In this document: positions 24,981 through 33,759 of the stretch, piece by piece
Numbering within the stretch: the stretch's first letter is position 1
Layout: each line of letters starts with the position of its first letter
Assembly: GCA_024691105.1 (NCBI GenBank)
Contig: JAILNY010000147.1
Coordinates: 1-49,101 of the forward strand
Direction: 5' to 3'
Length of the DNA: 49,101 nucleotides
Origin: Treponema sp.
Lineage (GTDB): Bacteria > Spirochaetota > Spirochaetia > Treponematales > Treponemataceae
Notes under the pieces: generated by a model
What the model saw: only the letters and a program-made list of their open reading frames with translations
What the model was told of the DNA's origin: nothing
The model's database searches: none
Translations under genes and position numbers: made by a program

Positions 24981-26204
24981 TCAGAAGTTTTTCTTATATC
25001 CGACTTTTGCCTGATATTTTATGTAGATGTTATTGATAACATTACATACACCAATCTGTCCCATTATTTCAAGGTTGCCGCTTCCGACCGGAAGAATTAC
25101 ATAAGGTGTTGCATAAATATTAAGCTCTGGCCATGCCTTTAAATCAAGAAGATTCAGCTGGAAAAAGTCCAGAACATTTGTTTCTTTAAAAGAAGCAATA
25201 AGGTGAGTACCAAAGGTCATGCTGTTATTTTTTACAGGAATTGTATCTGAATAAATTGTAAACGCAACTCCAAACGGGTCTCGCAGATAAAGCGTTTCGT
25301 TAAGGGCTTTCTCAGGAATGTTATAAAGCGTAACTCTTGATTTTACAGACTTTGTGTAGATACGTGGTTCAATAAGGAATGTTATATCTTCTGCTGTAGA
25401 AAAGTTTCTGTCAAACGAACCCGGAGTCAGCTTTACACTCTGAATTCCTGCCTGAAGTAAAAGTCCGTGCGTGTAACGGCTTCCCAAAAGAATTGTAGCT
25501 CCCGCATGAAAGTAAATTGTATCAATAAGAAGAATTACATCTGTGTTTGCATATTTATTCTGAAGCGGTGCTCCAACACCAAACGAAATGTCTGCCGTAA
25601 TAAAATTTGATGTCCATGCAGTTCTAAGGTCAATGTTTAACTGCGGAGTATTATTTGAGGTAAAGCTTAAATAAATGTTTGCACCTGCAACACCCGGAAG
25701 CTTTCCAAAACTTGCTGTATAAGAAAAGCCTGTTCCCTGATTGTCATAAAGAGGAATTCCCGGAGAAAGGGTAGAAACGCTTTTTGTCAAAAGAGAAGAA
25801 ATCGGATCAATGCCAAACTGGCGCTGCAAAAATTCATCACGTCCTACAACTTCATAGGTTCCAAGGTAAAAACCAAAGTAGTGCTTTACATCAGCGTTAA
25901 TACGGGTCAGTACTAATGAAATTTCGTTCATCTTAAGGGTTGCATCCTGGCCGGTAAAAATATTACCGTTTGCAAGGCTTTTTGTAATAAGTCCAAGGTT
26001 TGAGCGGAAAATTCCCCAGGAATCAAAGTTAAGCTGAATTGCGGCAAAGGCAGCAAAAGGAATGTTAAAGCCGGCATCCTGTCCTGTCTGGCCAGCAACG
26101 CCAATTGTTCCTCCTGCCATTCCGCTGAATGTTATATCTGCAAATGCCGTATTTGACATTATTAATGCTGCAAAAAATATAGAATAAAAGTGTTTTCTTT
26201 TCAT
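24981..26204 (-). CDS. Outer-membrane beta-barrel protein, porin-like
   Basis: The start at ATG 26204 (MKRKHFYSIFFAALIMSNTAFA) is chosen because AAGGAAGG is correctly spaced before it and a signal peptide with an AFA-A cleavage site follows directly. The ~385-residue mature protein is made of alternating-hydrophobicity strands (ASFGKLPGVAGANIYLSFTS, NFITADISFGVGAPL, FHAGATILLGSRYTHGLLLQ) and ends IYIKYQAKVGYKKNF, a C-terminal phenylalanine signature of BAM substrates. It could be a porin or transporter; no specific family is recognised. It is divergent from cheA. Confidence 0.78.
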   Translation of the reverse strand: MKRKHFYSIFFAALIMSNTAFADITFSGMAGGTIGVAGQTGQDAGFNIPFAAFAAIQLNFDSWGIFRSNLGLITKSLANGNIFTGQDATLKMNEISLVLTRINADVKHYFGFYLGTYEVVGRDEFLQRQFGIDPISSLLTKSVSTLSPGIPLYDNQGTGFSYTASFGKLPGVAGANIYLSFTSNNTPQLNIDLRTAWTSNFITADISFGVGAPLQNKYANTDVILLIDTIYFHAGATILLGSRYTHGLLLQAGIQSVKLTPGSFDRNFSTAEDITFLIEPRIYTKSVKSRVTLYNIPEKALNETLYLRDPFGVAFTIYSDTIPVKNNSMTFGTHLIASFKETNVLDFFQLNLLDLKAWPELNIYATPYVILPVGSGNLEIMGQIGVCNVINNIYIKYQAKVGYKKNF

Positions 26205-26254
26205 ACGAGCCTTCCTTCTTTTGTTCAAAACTGACCAAAAAAATGCCGATTTAA

Positions 26255-26283
26255 ATAGTATCTCCCTTTTATTATCGGTGCAA
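26255..26283 (-). promoter_or_regulatory. Candidate promoter of the barrel protein gene
   Basis: On the minus strand TTGCAC (26283-26278), 17-base spacer, TACTAT (26260-26255). The leader would be about 45 bases and contains the AAGGAAGG ribosome site. Confidence 0.45.
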
Positions 26284-26332
26284 GTAATACTTTACATTAA
26301 TATTATCTTAAATTTTTTTTAATTTTTTTTAC

Positions 26333-26360
26333 TTGACTTATGAGATAGAAAGTATAAAAT
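26333..26360 (+). promoter_or_regulatory. Promoter of the chemotaxis operon, near-leaderless
   Basis: TTGACT (26333-26338), 16-base spacer, TAAAAT (26355-26360). Only 8 bases lie between the -10 and the cheA ATG at 26369, and no ribosome site is visible in them. Confidence 0.55.
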
Positions 26361-26368
26361 AATAAGAT

Positions 26369-28798
26369 ATGAGTGATTATCTGGATATTAACAACGAAGA
26401 ACTCCTTAAAGACTTCTTTACAGAAGCTGAACAGCAGGTAGAGAATCTTGAGAGCAACATCTTAGTAATAGAAAATGACCCGACAAATCATGAAGCCATT
26501 GATGAAATATTCAGGGCAGCTCATACTTTGAAGGGTGGTTCTGCGACTGTAGAGATGACTGAACTTTCTACATTCACACATACTGTTGAAGATGTTCTGG
26601 ATGAACTTCGTTCTGACCGTTTACAAGTTACAGAACCTGTCGTTGACGTTTTACTTGACTCAATTGACACCATTAAAGCAATGCTTGATGCACGTGCAAA
26701 TGGTTCTGTTTATCAGGAAGATGTAAATCCCCTTCTGGAGCGCCTGCGTGCGTTTATTCCGGAAAAACAAGATAAAAAGGCTAAAAAGTCAGCTCCAGCT
26801 CCTAAGCCGGTTCAGGCAGCACCTGCACCACAGCCGGCTGCTGTTGCAACAACTGTAGAAAAGCCTGTATTGCCTGATGATGAATATGCTGAACTTTCTC
26901 AGGTTTGTGAGCAGGATCAAAAGCTCTGGTGTGTAACTGTAGCATTTGACGAGACAAACCCGATGAACTCAGTTGGTGGAATTCAGGTATTTGCGGCTTT
27001 AAAAGCTTGCGGAAGTGTATTAAAGACAATTCCTGACTTTGATGCTTTGTACGAAGATGAATTTTATCCGATTGTAAAATATTATATTGCATCTGCTTCT
27101 ACTGCTGCTGATATCGAAGACGTAGCATTCTTAAGCGATGTAACATTAAGTACGGATGCTCAGATTGTAGAACCCGAAAGTTCTGCAAAATCAGCTCCTG
27201 TTCAGTCAGCTCCGGCTCCAAGCCCTGCAGCAAGTGCTCCTAAGGCAGCGCCACAGCCAGTTCAGGCAGCTTCTCAGGAAGTTTCTGTATCGGCTCCAGT
27301 TGCCGCAGAAACAGCGCCAGTACAGGCTGCAGAAGCTGCTCCAGCGGCAAAAGATGCGCCTAAGGCTCCTGCCAAGGGTGCTCCTGCAACAGGAACTCAT
27401 ATCCAGCAGGGATCTGTACTCCGCGTTGACTCAAAGCGTATTGACTATCTTCTTAACCTTGTATCTGAGACGGTTATTACAAAGGCTGCATTCAACCAGA
27501 CTGCCGGCCAGATGAACGATATTCAGGTTCAGTTCCAGTCAATTGATGCTGCATACCGCGAAAAGATCCGCCGTATGTTTGAACAGCTTCCTCAGTACCT
27601 TGAAGAGATTCAGACTGGAGTCAGCGTAAAGGATGTAAAGGCAAACATCCTTCAGGAATTTGGTGACATTGTAAATTACTTTGATACATTTGAATCTTCA
27701 TTGAAGAATCTTACTGTTAAGTTCCGTTCTTCTACTCAGAACCTCGGACGTATTGCAGGAGAGCTTCAGGAAGGTGTAATGAAAATCCGAATGGTTCCAA
27801 TCAATCAGATTTTCAGCCGTTTCCCTCGCGTTGTACGCGACTTGCAGCGTGACCTTAATAAAAAGGTCAACCTGGTAATAGAAGGTGAGGACACAGAACT
27901 TGACAAGACTGTAATCGATGACCTTCTTGACCCGGTAATGCACTGTGTACGTAACTCTGTAGACCACGGTATTGAAGAGCCTGCAGTCAGAAAAGCAGCC
28001 GGCAAACCGGAAGAAGGAACACTCCTTCTTAAAGCTTCTAACGAAGGAAACCAGATTATTATTGACATCGCAGATGACGGTGCCGGTATTAACGTAGAAA
28101 AGGTTAAGAATAAGGCTATTTCTAAGGGTCTTATTCATCCAAATAAGATTATCTCTGATCAGGAAGCATATCAGCTTATCTTTATGCCGGGCTTCTCTAC
28201 TGCGGACAAGATTTCTAACGTATCTGGACGCGGTGTAGGTCTTGACGTTGTAAAGACAATGATTGAAAAGCTTAATGGTACTGTTTCTGTAACAAGTGAA
28301 GCAGGCAAGGGAACTAAGTTTAGTATCAGATTGCCGCTTACTCTTGCTATTATTCAGGGTCTTCTTGTTCGCGTTGGAAAAGAAGTTTACTCAATTCCAA
28401 TTGCGTCAGTTATCGAAAGTCAGCGCGTAAAGATTGAAGACATCAGTACAATTGACAATTACGAAGTATTGAACGTTCGTAATGAGGTTATCAGTATTTT
28501 AAGACTTTCGCGTCTGTTTAACATTCGTGAGACAGAGGAAAGCGAATACAGCTTTGTTGTAATAGTTGGAACCGAAGAAAAGAAAATCGGTGTTATGGTT
28601 GATGCACTTATTGGTGAGGAAGACGTTGTAATTAAACCTCTTCGCGACCAGTTTACAAACTCACCTGGAATTGCAGGTGCATCAGTATTGGGTGATGGTT
28701 CTGTTTCTTTGATTATAGATGTGCGCCAGCTGCTTGAGCTTGGTGTACGGCAGGAACTTAGTGCTCAGGAAGCACAGAATTCTGCAGCAGGCTTATAA
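26369..28798 (+). CDS. cheA: Chemotaxis histidine kinase
   Basis: Central kinase of the chemotaxis array, passing phosphate to CheY. Domains in order: Hpt/P1 (residues 1-~110) with the phospho-accepting His52 in RAAHTLKGGSA; a P2-like CheY-binding region (about 165-265); a long Pro/Ala-rich linker (about 270-345); P3 dimerisation (349 on, VDSKRIDYLLNLVSET); HATPase P4 with the N box HCVRNSVDHG (residues 525-534), the G1 box DDGAGIN and the G2 box SGRGVGLDVV (619-628); and the CheW-like P5 domain to the end. The 809-residue length is normal. It is the first gene of cheA-cheW-cheX-cheY, an order characteristic of spirochaetes. No Shine-Dalgarno is visible. Confidence 0.97.
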   Translation: MSDYLDINNEELLKDFFTEAEQQVENLESNILVIENDPTNHEAIDEIFRAAHTLKGGSATVEMTELSTFTHTVEDVLDELRSDRLQVTEPVVDVLLDSIDTIKAMLDARANGSVYQEDVNPLLERLRAFIPEKQDKKAKKSAPAPKPVQAAPAPQPAAVATTVEKPVLPDDEYAELSQVCEQDQKLWCVTVAFDETNPMNSVGGIQVFAALKACGSVLKTIPDFDALYEDEFYPIVKYYIASASTAADIEDVAFLSDVTLSTDAQIVEPESSAKSAPVQSAPAPSPAASAPKAAPQPVQAASQEVSVSAPVAAETAPVQAAEAAPAAKDAPKAPAKGAPATGTHIQQGSVLRVDSKRIDYLLNLVSETVITKAAFNQTAGQMNDIQVQFQSIDAAYREKIRRMFEQLPQYLEEIQTGVSVKDVKANILQEFGDIVNYFDTFESSLKNLTVKFRSSTQNLGRIAGELQEGVMKIRMVPINQIFSRFPRVVRDLQRDLNKKVNLVIEGEDTELDKTVIDDLLDPVMHCVRNSVDHGIEEPAVRKAAGKPEEGTLLLKASNEGNQIIIDIADDGAGINVEKVKNKAISKGLIHPNKIISDQEAYQLIFMPGFSTADKISNVSGRGVGLDVVKTMIEKLNGTVSVTSEAGKGTKFSIRLPLTLAIIQGLLVRVGKEVYSIPIASVIESQRVKIEDISTIDNYEVLNVRNEVISILRLSRLFNIRETEESEYSFVVIVGTEEKKIGVMVDALIGEEDVVIKPLRDQFTNSPGIAGASVLGDGSVSLIIDVRQLLELGVRQELSAQEAQNSAAGL

Positions 28799-28813
28799 TG
28801 GTGGAGAGCAATT

Positions 28814-30238
28814 ATGGAAAATACTGATTATACAAACATTCCACAGGCAGAAGGCAATTATGATTTAATGCAGGAAGCCGTGGACGAAAAAGAAAATGTT
28901 GCTCTTGTAGATTTTAAGATGGTAACTTTTTCTCTTGCCGGCAAGGATTACGCAATTGATATCATGCAGGTAAAAGAAATTGCAAAGACTGGACGTTTTA
29001 CGTATGTTCCTAATACGCTTCCGTTCGTCTTAGGTGTGTATAACCTCCGTGGAGAGATTATTCCTATAATCGATTTGCGGTTGTTCTTTAATATTGATAT
29101 TCCTTCTCGTCAGGACAACGCTGTAGAAAACATGTTGATTGTTTCTGTAGAGGATCAGCTTTTTGGAGTTGTAGTTGATGCAATCGATAAAGTTGTAGGA
29201 ATTCAGAAGAGTAAGATTCAGCCTCCTCATCCGTTGTTTGGTGATATCAACATTAAGTATATTTACGGAGTTGTGGAGTGTCAGGATCATCTTTATATTT
29301 TGCTGGATATTGAGCGCATCTTTAACGCTCGTATCTCTGCAAAAGATAAGGAAAACGGAATTGACAATGTATATGTAAATACAACTGTCAGACAGATAAT
29401 GCCTGGTGCAAATCAGCAGGCTGCTAAGTCAGCAAAAGGCCAGGATACTGCTCCTGCCGGTAAGGTTGAAGAAAAAGGGCAGGACAAAGCAAAGGCTCTT
29501 GAGCAGGATTTAAAGTTTGTAATTGATGAACTTCAGAATCTTAAGAAATTCTACGTTTCAGACATCAATGAAACATGGGTAAAAACACGATTTGATCAGT
29601 GGATTAAAGAACGTGGCGAAAAAGGTTCCCAGCTTCAGAATGAAAAAGATGCGGATGATTTTTTAAGTTCGTTCTGGTCACCATGCAATGGCAGCTGGTG
29701 GACAAAGCAGTATGCAGATGAAGTTTATAAATTGCTTCCTGACAATAATGCAAAACAGATTGTTGTATGGAATCCAGGATGCGGCAAAGGTTTTGAGACA
29801 TATTCACTTGCATGTCTTTTAAAGAAGCGTTATCCGGGTTCTAAGATAAGAATTTATGCGCATGAGACAAATCTTTTGAATGTTTCTAATGCGCCGTTGT
29901 TGACAATTCCTGATAATTATGCAACTGACTGGTATTCTCCTTATGTTACAAAAAAGGTAACTGGCGAGTATACCTTTACACAGGATATTAAAGATATTAT
30001 CATGTTTGAGTACCATGATTGCTCAAACTCAAACAGTCTGCCAATGGTGGACATCGTGTTTGCTCGTGATATTCTTTCGTTCCTGCCGGTTGAGTCGCAG
30101 AATATCGTTGTTGGTGATTTTGATGAAAAACTTAAGGGTAATGGAATTATTATTCTTGGTTCCGGCGAGTCACTTGGAAAAGGTTCTAATTGGGGTGAAA
30201 AGACTGTTGGTTCTTTAACCTACTACAATAAACAATAG
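28814..30238 (+). CDS. cheW: CheW fused to a CheR-like domain
   Basis: The N-terminal ~30-170 residues are a CheW coupling domain (VTFSLAGKDYAIDIMQVKEI, LRGEIIPIIDLRLFF) that links CheA to receptors. After a Lys/Gln-rich linker, residues ~230-470 resemble the CheR methyltransferase fold: WNPGCGKGFETYSLACLL (Trp319 onward) corresponds to the S-adenosylmethionine-binding loop, and VFARDILSFLP plus GIIILGSGESLG to the later CheR motifs. The loop sequence departs from the usual GCSTGEE form, so enzyme activity is doubtful. CheW-CheR-like proteins have been described in Treponema chemoreceptor arrays, where the extra domain is structural. GGAGAG precedes the ATG. Confidence 0.95.
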   Translation: MENTDYTNIPQAEGNYDLMQEAVDEKENVALVDFKMVTFSLAGKDYAIDIMQVKEIAKTGRFTYVPNTLPFVLGVYNLRGEIIPIIDLRLFFNIDIPSRQDNAVENMLIVSVEDQLFGVVVDAIDKVVGIQKSKIQPPHPLFGDINIKYIYGVVECQDHLYILLDIERIFNARISAKDKENGIDNVYVNTTVRQIMPGANQQAAKSAKGQDTAPAGKVEEKGQDKAKALEQDLKFVIDELQNLKKFYVSDINETWVKTRFDQWIKERGEKGSQLQNEKDADDFLSSFWSPCNGSWWTKQYADEVYKLLPDNNAKQIVVWNPGCGKGFETYSLACLLKKRYPGSKIRIYAHETNLLNVSNAPLLTIPDNYATDWYSPYVTKKVTGEYTFTQDIKDIIMFEYHDCSNSNSLPMVDIVFARDILSFLPVESQNIVVGDFDEKLKGNGIIILGSGESLGKGSNWGEKTVGSLTYYNKQ

Positions 30239-30255
30239 CATATAAGGAGTAATGC

Positions 30256-30738
30256 ATGAGAGTTGAGTATATTAACCCATTTGTAGAAACTTCGTACAGA
30301 GTTCTGAAAGAAGTTTTAGGTGATGCGGAAGTAAAGCGAGGAGATTTGTATCTTAAATCAACTGCAATGCCTGTTATGGGTGTAGCAGCTTTGGTAGGTT
30401 TGGCAGGAGATGTAGAAGGTCGTGTTTTGTTTGACATGACTTTTGAAACAGCTCTTAATATTGCCTCAAAAATGAACAACGAAAAACTTACAGATTTTGA
30501 CGATTTGGCAAAGGCTACAATCAGTGAATTGGCAAACTTGATTACTGCTCAAGCTGTAACAAAGCTTCATGAGCTTGGATTTAAGTTTGACCTTACACCG
30601 CCTGCACTTTTTGCTGGTGAAAAAATGGAAATTGCTGCTTTGGCAGGACAGTCAGAAAATGTTGAAGCACTTATTGTTCCACTTATTACAGATTATGGTA
30701 AAATTGAAGTAAACGTCGCAATTCGCGAGCGTGTATAA
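30256..30738 (+). CDS. cheX: CheY-P phosphatase
   Basis: CheX removes phosphate from CheY-P and is the main phosphatase in spirochaetes. The 160-residue product has the ExxN catalytic motif in SELANL, with Glu91 and Asn94, on the central helix, plus a conserved first segment (RVEYINPFVETSYRVLKEVL). The length is normal. AAGGAG sits correctly before the ATG, 17 bases after cheW. Confidence 0.95.
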   Translation: MRVEYINPFVETSYRVLKEVLGDAEVKRGDLYLKSTAMPVMGVAALVGLAGDVEGRVLFDMTFETALNIASKMNNEKLTDFDDLAKATISELANLITAQAVTKLHELGFKFDLTPPALFAGEKMEIAALAGQSENVEALIVPLITDYGKIEVNVAIRERV

Positions 30739-30753
30739 AAAGGGAGAAAAGTT

Positions 30754-31188
30754 ATGAAAACAAAGCAGGATTTTCCTACAATCAACGAACGTCCACCAGA
30801 AGGCACTAAAGATGACGGATCAAAATTCCGCGTATTAGTTGTTGATGATTCAATCTTCGTTGCTAAACAGCTCGGTCAGATTTTGACAAGTGAAGGCTAT
30901 GAAATTGTTGCTACAGCTGCTGATGGAAAAGAGGGCGTTGACAAGTATAAAGAGCTTTGTCCAAATGTAGACATCGTAACAATGGATATTACTATGCCTC
31001 GTATGGATGGTCTTACAGCTCTTGAGCAGATTATGGCTTTTGATAAGAATGCAAAGGTTGTAATGGTAAGTGCTCTCGGAAAAGAGGAACTTGTAAAGAA
31101 ATCACTTTTGCTTGGTGCAAAGAATTATATTATCAAGCCTCTTGACCGCAAAAAGGTTCTTGAGCGCATCGGAGCTTCTTTAAGATAG
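30754..31188 (+). CDS. cheY: Chemotaxis response regulator
   Basis: Single receiver domain that signals to the flagellar switch. Acid pocket Asp31-Asp32 (VLVVDDS), phospho-acceptor Asp78 (TMDITMP), Ser106 (VSALG) and Lys128 (IIKPL) are all present. A polar ~24-residue N-terminal extension precedes the receiver, so it is longer (144) than a typical 120-residue CheY. GGGAGAAAAG is the ribosome site. A terminator follows 7 bases after the stop, so cheY ends the operon. Confidence 0.96.
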   Translation: MKTKQDFPTINERPPEGTKDDGSKFRVLVVDDSIFVAKQLGQILTSEGYEIVATAADGKEGVDKYKELCPNVDIVTMDITMPRMDGLTALEQIMAFDKNAKVVMVSALGKEELVKKSLLLGAKNYIIKPLDRKKVLERIGASLR

Positions 31189-31194
31189 AAATTT

Positions 31195-31220
31195 AAAAAC
31201 GGCATTTATATGTCGTTTTT
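31195..31220 (+). terminator. Terminator of the che operon
   Basis: AAAAACGGCA (31195-31204) pairs with TGTCGTTTTT (31211-31220), one G-T wobble, loop TTTATA, with the T run inside the stem. Confidence 0.8.
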
Positions 31221-31298
31221 AATTCAGTATTCTCATCAAAAACATCGTTTGTGTGTTCTGCATTGTAGTTCATGCAAGGGGTGTTTTGTCTTTTTTTT

Positions 31299-32135
31299 TT
31301 ATTCTACCAGCATATATCCATGGTCAAATGAGATGAGTTTTAGTTTTGCCTTAATGTCTTCGGCCAGGATTGTTCTCAGGCGGTAGACCGCAAGTCTAAG
31401 TCCATTTAAAGATACTTTTTTTGTACCATGAGACAGGATTTTGCAAAGTTCAGCAATTGGAACGTGCGTATTTTTCTTTGAATACAGGTACGAAAAAAGC
31501 AAAAAGATTTTATGCGAAAGATGGTTTCGTACTCTAAAGTCGTTAGTAAAGCTGTCTGAGGTAAAATTGACCGAATCGTCAGATGATGACGGCACTTTTA
31601 CCAGGTATGGATTTTTTTTTGCTTTATAAAAATTTGAAACAACATTATCAAAACGGTTTGTGTAAAATTCAATTTCGTCATCATTAAGAGGCTCGATGTA
31701 GCGCATGTCAGAAGAGAAATATGGCTTTGGTTTTTGTATTGAACTGACATAGGGTGCTATTGCGCTGTCGGTAAGAGCGTTCTGCATGATGTCAAGAATA
31801 GGCTCGATTGATGAAAAGTCAGAAAAAAAGCCGGTCTTTTTTAGATTAGAAAGCCAGAACTCTTTTCTTTCCTGAGCGGCAGGAAACGGATGATTATAAA
31901 AAATAATCGGAAACATTTTTTTGTATTTTTGCAAAAGATCATAAGGGTTATATGTTTCTACCTGATAGTAGCTGTAGTCAAGAAAAAGTACGTCAGGTTC
32001 AATTCCATAATCAAATACATCGCGTAAAAGATTTGTTACAATTGGATAAATTTTTATCTCTGCTTTGAGAGGAGCAAGTTTGTCTGCAAGCAGCTGACAA
32101 ACATCAGGCTGTCTGGTTAAAAAATAAATTCTCAT
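31299..32135 (-). CDS. Atypical response regulator with winged-helix DNA-binding domain
   Basis: The first ~115 residues have a receiver-like layout (MRIYFLTRQPDVCQLLADKL, DVLFLDYSYYQ with Asp53, PIIFYNHP) but no double-acid pocket at the first strand and no recognisable Thr/Lys positions, so phosphorylation may not occur. Residues ~200-278 match an OmpR/PhoB winged helix (LSHKIFLLFSYLYSKKN, VSLNGLRLAVYRLRTIL, KLKLISFDHGYMLVE), ending with the typical wing GYML. It is probably a transcription regulator. Its place beside the che operon and the GTPase does not reveal its targets. AGGA lies 9 bases before the ATG. Confidence 0.78.
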   Translation of the reverse strand: MRIYFLTRQPDVCQLLADKLAPLKAEIKIYPIVTNLLRDVFDYGIEPDVLFLDYSYYQVETYNPYDLLQKYKKMFPIIFYNHPFPAAQERKEFWLSNLKKTGFFSDFSSIEPILDIMQNALTDSAIAPYVSSIQKPKPYFSSDMRYIEPLNDDEIEFYTNRFDNVVSNFYKAKKNPYLVKVPSSSDDSVNFTSDSFTNDFRVRNHLSHKIFLLFSYLYSKKNTHVPIAELCKILSHGTKKVSLNGLRLAVYRLRTILAEDIKAKLKLISFDHGYMLVE

Positions 32136-32260
32136 CTCGTTGTCCTACTTTTTTATTAATTATATTTTAGGTTTAATTGTTTAAAATGGCAATATTTTTT
32201 TTATGGATTTTTATGAAAAAATTTATTATATTCATTATATAATTTTTTAAGAGGCATAAA

Positions 32261-33562
32261 ATGGCAAAGAAAATTCCTATTACACTTTTGGCTGGTTATC
32301 TTGGTGCCGGAAAAACGACACTGATGAATCATATTTTGAATAATCAGAAAGGATATAAGGTTGCAGTTATTGTAAACGATATCGGCGAAGTAAACGTTGA
32401 TGCCGATTTGATTGCAAAGGACGGAAACATAACAGATACTTCAAGTCTTGTTGCTCTGCAGAATGGATGTATCTGCTGTTCTCTTAGGAGTGACATGGTT
32501 AATCAGATTGAAAAGTTGATTAAGACCGGTAAATTTGATTATGTGTTGATTGAAGCAAGCGGTGTTTGTGAACCGCTTCCGATTGCGCAGGCTCTTGAAC
32601 AGATTAATAACGGCTATATTGATGGTATCATTTCTGTTGTTGATGCAATGCGTATGGTAACTGAATTTGATGAAGGTAATGCTCTTCTTAAAAAGGATAT
32701 GGGTGAAGAAGATATTGAAAGCCTTTTGGTTCAGCAGATTGAGTTCTGTAATACGTTGATTATCAATAAGGTTGACCTTGTTAATGAACAGCAGCTTAAT
32801 AAAATCCGTGCGGTTGTAAGAAAGCTTCAGCCTAATGCACGTGTAATAGAAACTACTAAAGCAAATGTTGATATTGCTGAGATACTTGGAACTAAAGAAT
32901 TTGATTTTGAAAAGGTTTATACAAGTGCCGGCTGGGTTGCTGAGTTGAATAAAGATGATGAAGAGCGTGAAGAAGAACATGACCATCATCATCATGATCA
33001 CGACGATGATGAGCACGAACACGAACATCATCACGACCATCACCATGACGATGATGATGATGATCACGATCACGATCATGAACATGAACATCACGAGCAT
33101 CATTATGATGAAAACGGAAACTGTTCATGCGGCCATCATCACCATCACCATGAACACCATCATGAAGGCGAAGAAGAAGACGAATATGGAATCGGTTCGT
33201 TTGTATATTACCGCCGTGGTTGTTTTGACCGACAAAAGCTTGATAAGGTTGCTGATAACTGGCCAAAGAATATTATCCGTTCTAAGGGGCTGATGTGGTT
33301 TAATGATGAACCTGAGATGGCATGGATCTGGGAAACAACAGGACGTCAGATTGTTGCAGGGTACAGCGGCGCATGGCTTGCTTCGGCTCCAAAGAGCGAA
33401 CAGGAACGCGTATTTAAAGCTGATCCTGCAGTAAAGAAAAACTGGGATCCAAAATACGGCGACCGTATGATTAAGCTTGTTATCATAGGAACTCACCTTG
33501 ATAAAAAAGCAATCTCTGATTTGCTGGATACTGCAATCACAGATGACCCTGTTGATTTGTAG
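32261..33562 (+). CDS. G3E-family (CobW/COG0523) GTPase with histidine-rich loop
   Basis: A metallochaperone-type GTPase. Walker A GYLGAGKTT is at residues 12-20, then the metal-binding CxCC motif in NGCICCSL, EASGVCEP, and the guanine-specificity motif NKVD. Residues ~238-305 are an extreme His/Asp/Glu tract with about 31 histidines plus CSCG, suited to binding zinc, nickel or cobalt. A CobW C-terminal domain (SKGLMWFN through TAITDDPVDL) follows. The metal is unknown; zinc is the common one in COG0523. A ribosome site AAGAGGC is present, and TATAAT at 32238-32243 may be the -10, without a clear -35. It is divergent from the response regulator. Confidence 0.93.
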   Translation: MAKKIPITLLAGYLGAGKTTLMNHILNNQKGYKVAVIVNDIGEVNVDADLIAKDGNITDTSSLVALQNGCICCSLRSDMVNQIEKLIKTGKFDYVLIEASGVCEPLPIAQALEQINNGYIDGIISVVDAMRMVTEFDEGNALLKKDMGEEDIESLLVQQIEFCNTLIINKVDLVNEQQLNKIRAVVRKLQPNARVIETTKANVDIAEILGTKEFDFEKVYTSAGWVAELNKDDEEREEEHDHHHHDHDDDEHEHEHHHDHHHDDDDDDHDHDHEHEHHEHHYDENGNCSCGHHHHHHEHHHEGEEEDEYGIGSFVYYRRGCFDRQKLDKVADNWPKNIIRSKGLMWFNDEPEMAWIWETTGRQIVAGYSGAWLASAPKSEQERVFKADPAVKKNWDPKYGDRMIKLVIIGTHLDKKAISDLLDTAITDDPVDL

Positions 33563-33612
33563 AGTATAATCTGCAGAAAACTTGAAAAAAATATAAAAAA
33601 AATTGCAGAATA

Positions 33613-33645
33613 GTGCGATAAATTTAAAACTATTTATATGATATA
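33613..33645 (+). repeat. 33-base element, copy 1
   Basis: It begins GTGCGA and ends TATGATATA. A second copy lies at 49006-49038 on the opposite strand with 31 of 33 identical positions (differences at element positions 7 and 11). The two copies point toward each other across 15.4 kb. Each contains TATGAT with GTGCGA 18 bases upstream, so it could be a promoter. See copy 2. Confidence 0.7.
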
Positions 33646-33648
33646 GAT

Positions 33649-33741
33649 GCAAGCGTTGCTTGTCTTGTATTTAGGTTTTTTAAAGGCGTGAATAACTCCT
33701 AAAAAGACTGGAATCTTAAAAAGGTTCCAGTCTTTTTTTTT
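33649..33741 (+). ncRNA. Candidate small RNA or 3'-derived RNA after the GTPase gene
   Basis: If the 33-base element is a promoter (TATGAT at 33637-33642), transcription would start near 33649 and end at the terminator at 33701-33741, giving an RNA of about 92 bases. It would start with a CAAGC-GTT-GCTTG hairpin (33650-33662). A 14-codon frame begins at ATG 33647 (MQALLVLYLGFLKA). It matches no RNA family I recognise. It may instead simply be the 3' UTR of the GTPase gene. Confidence 0.3.
33701..33741 (+). terminator. Strong terminator before the secretion operon
   Basis: AAAAAGACTGGAA (33701-33713) pairs perfectly with TTCCAGTCTTTTT (33725-33737) and is followed by more T. It isolates the secretion operon from upstream transcription. 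Confidence 0.92.
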
Positions 33742-33759
33742 GTCTCGGGAGGAATTGGC

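Noticed and set aside
32441..33103. Long minus-strand frame opposite the GTPase gene, with runs of Met, Val and Ile
   Set aside because: It is the complement of the His/Asp codon tract and the GTPase domain. Its odd composition is explained by CAT/GAT repeats.
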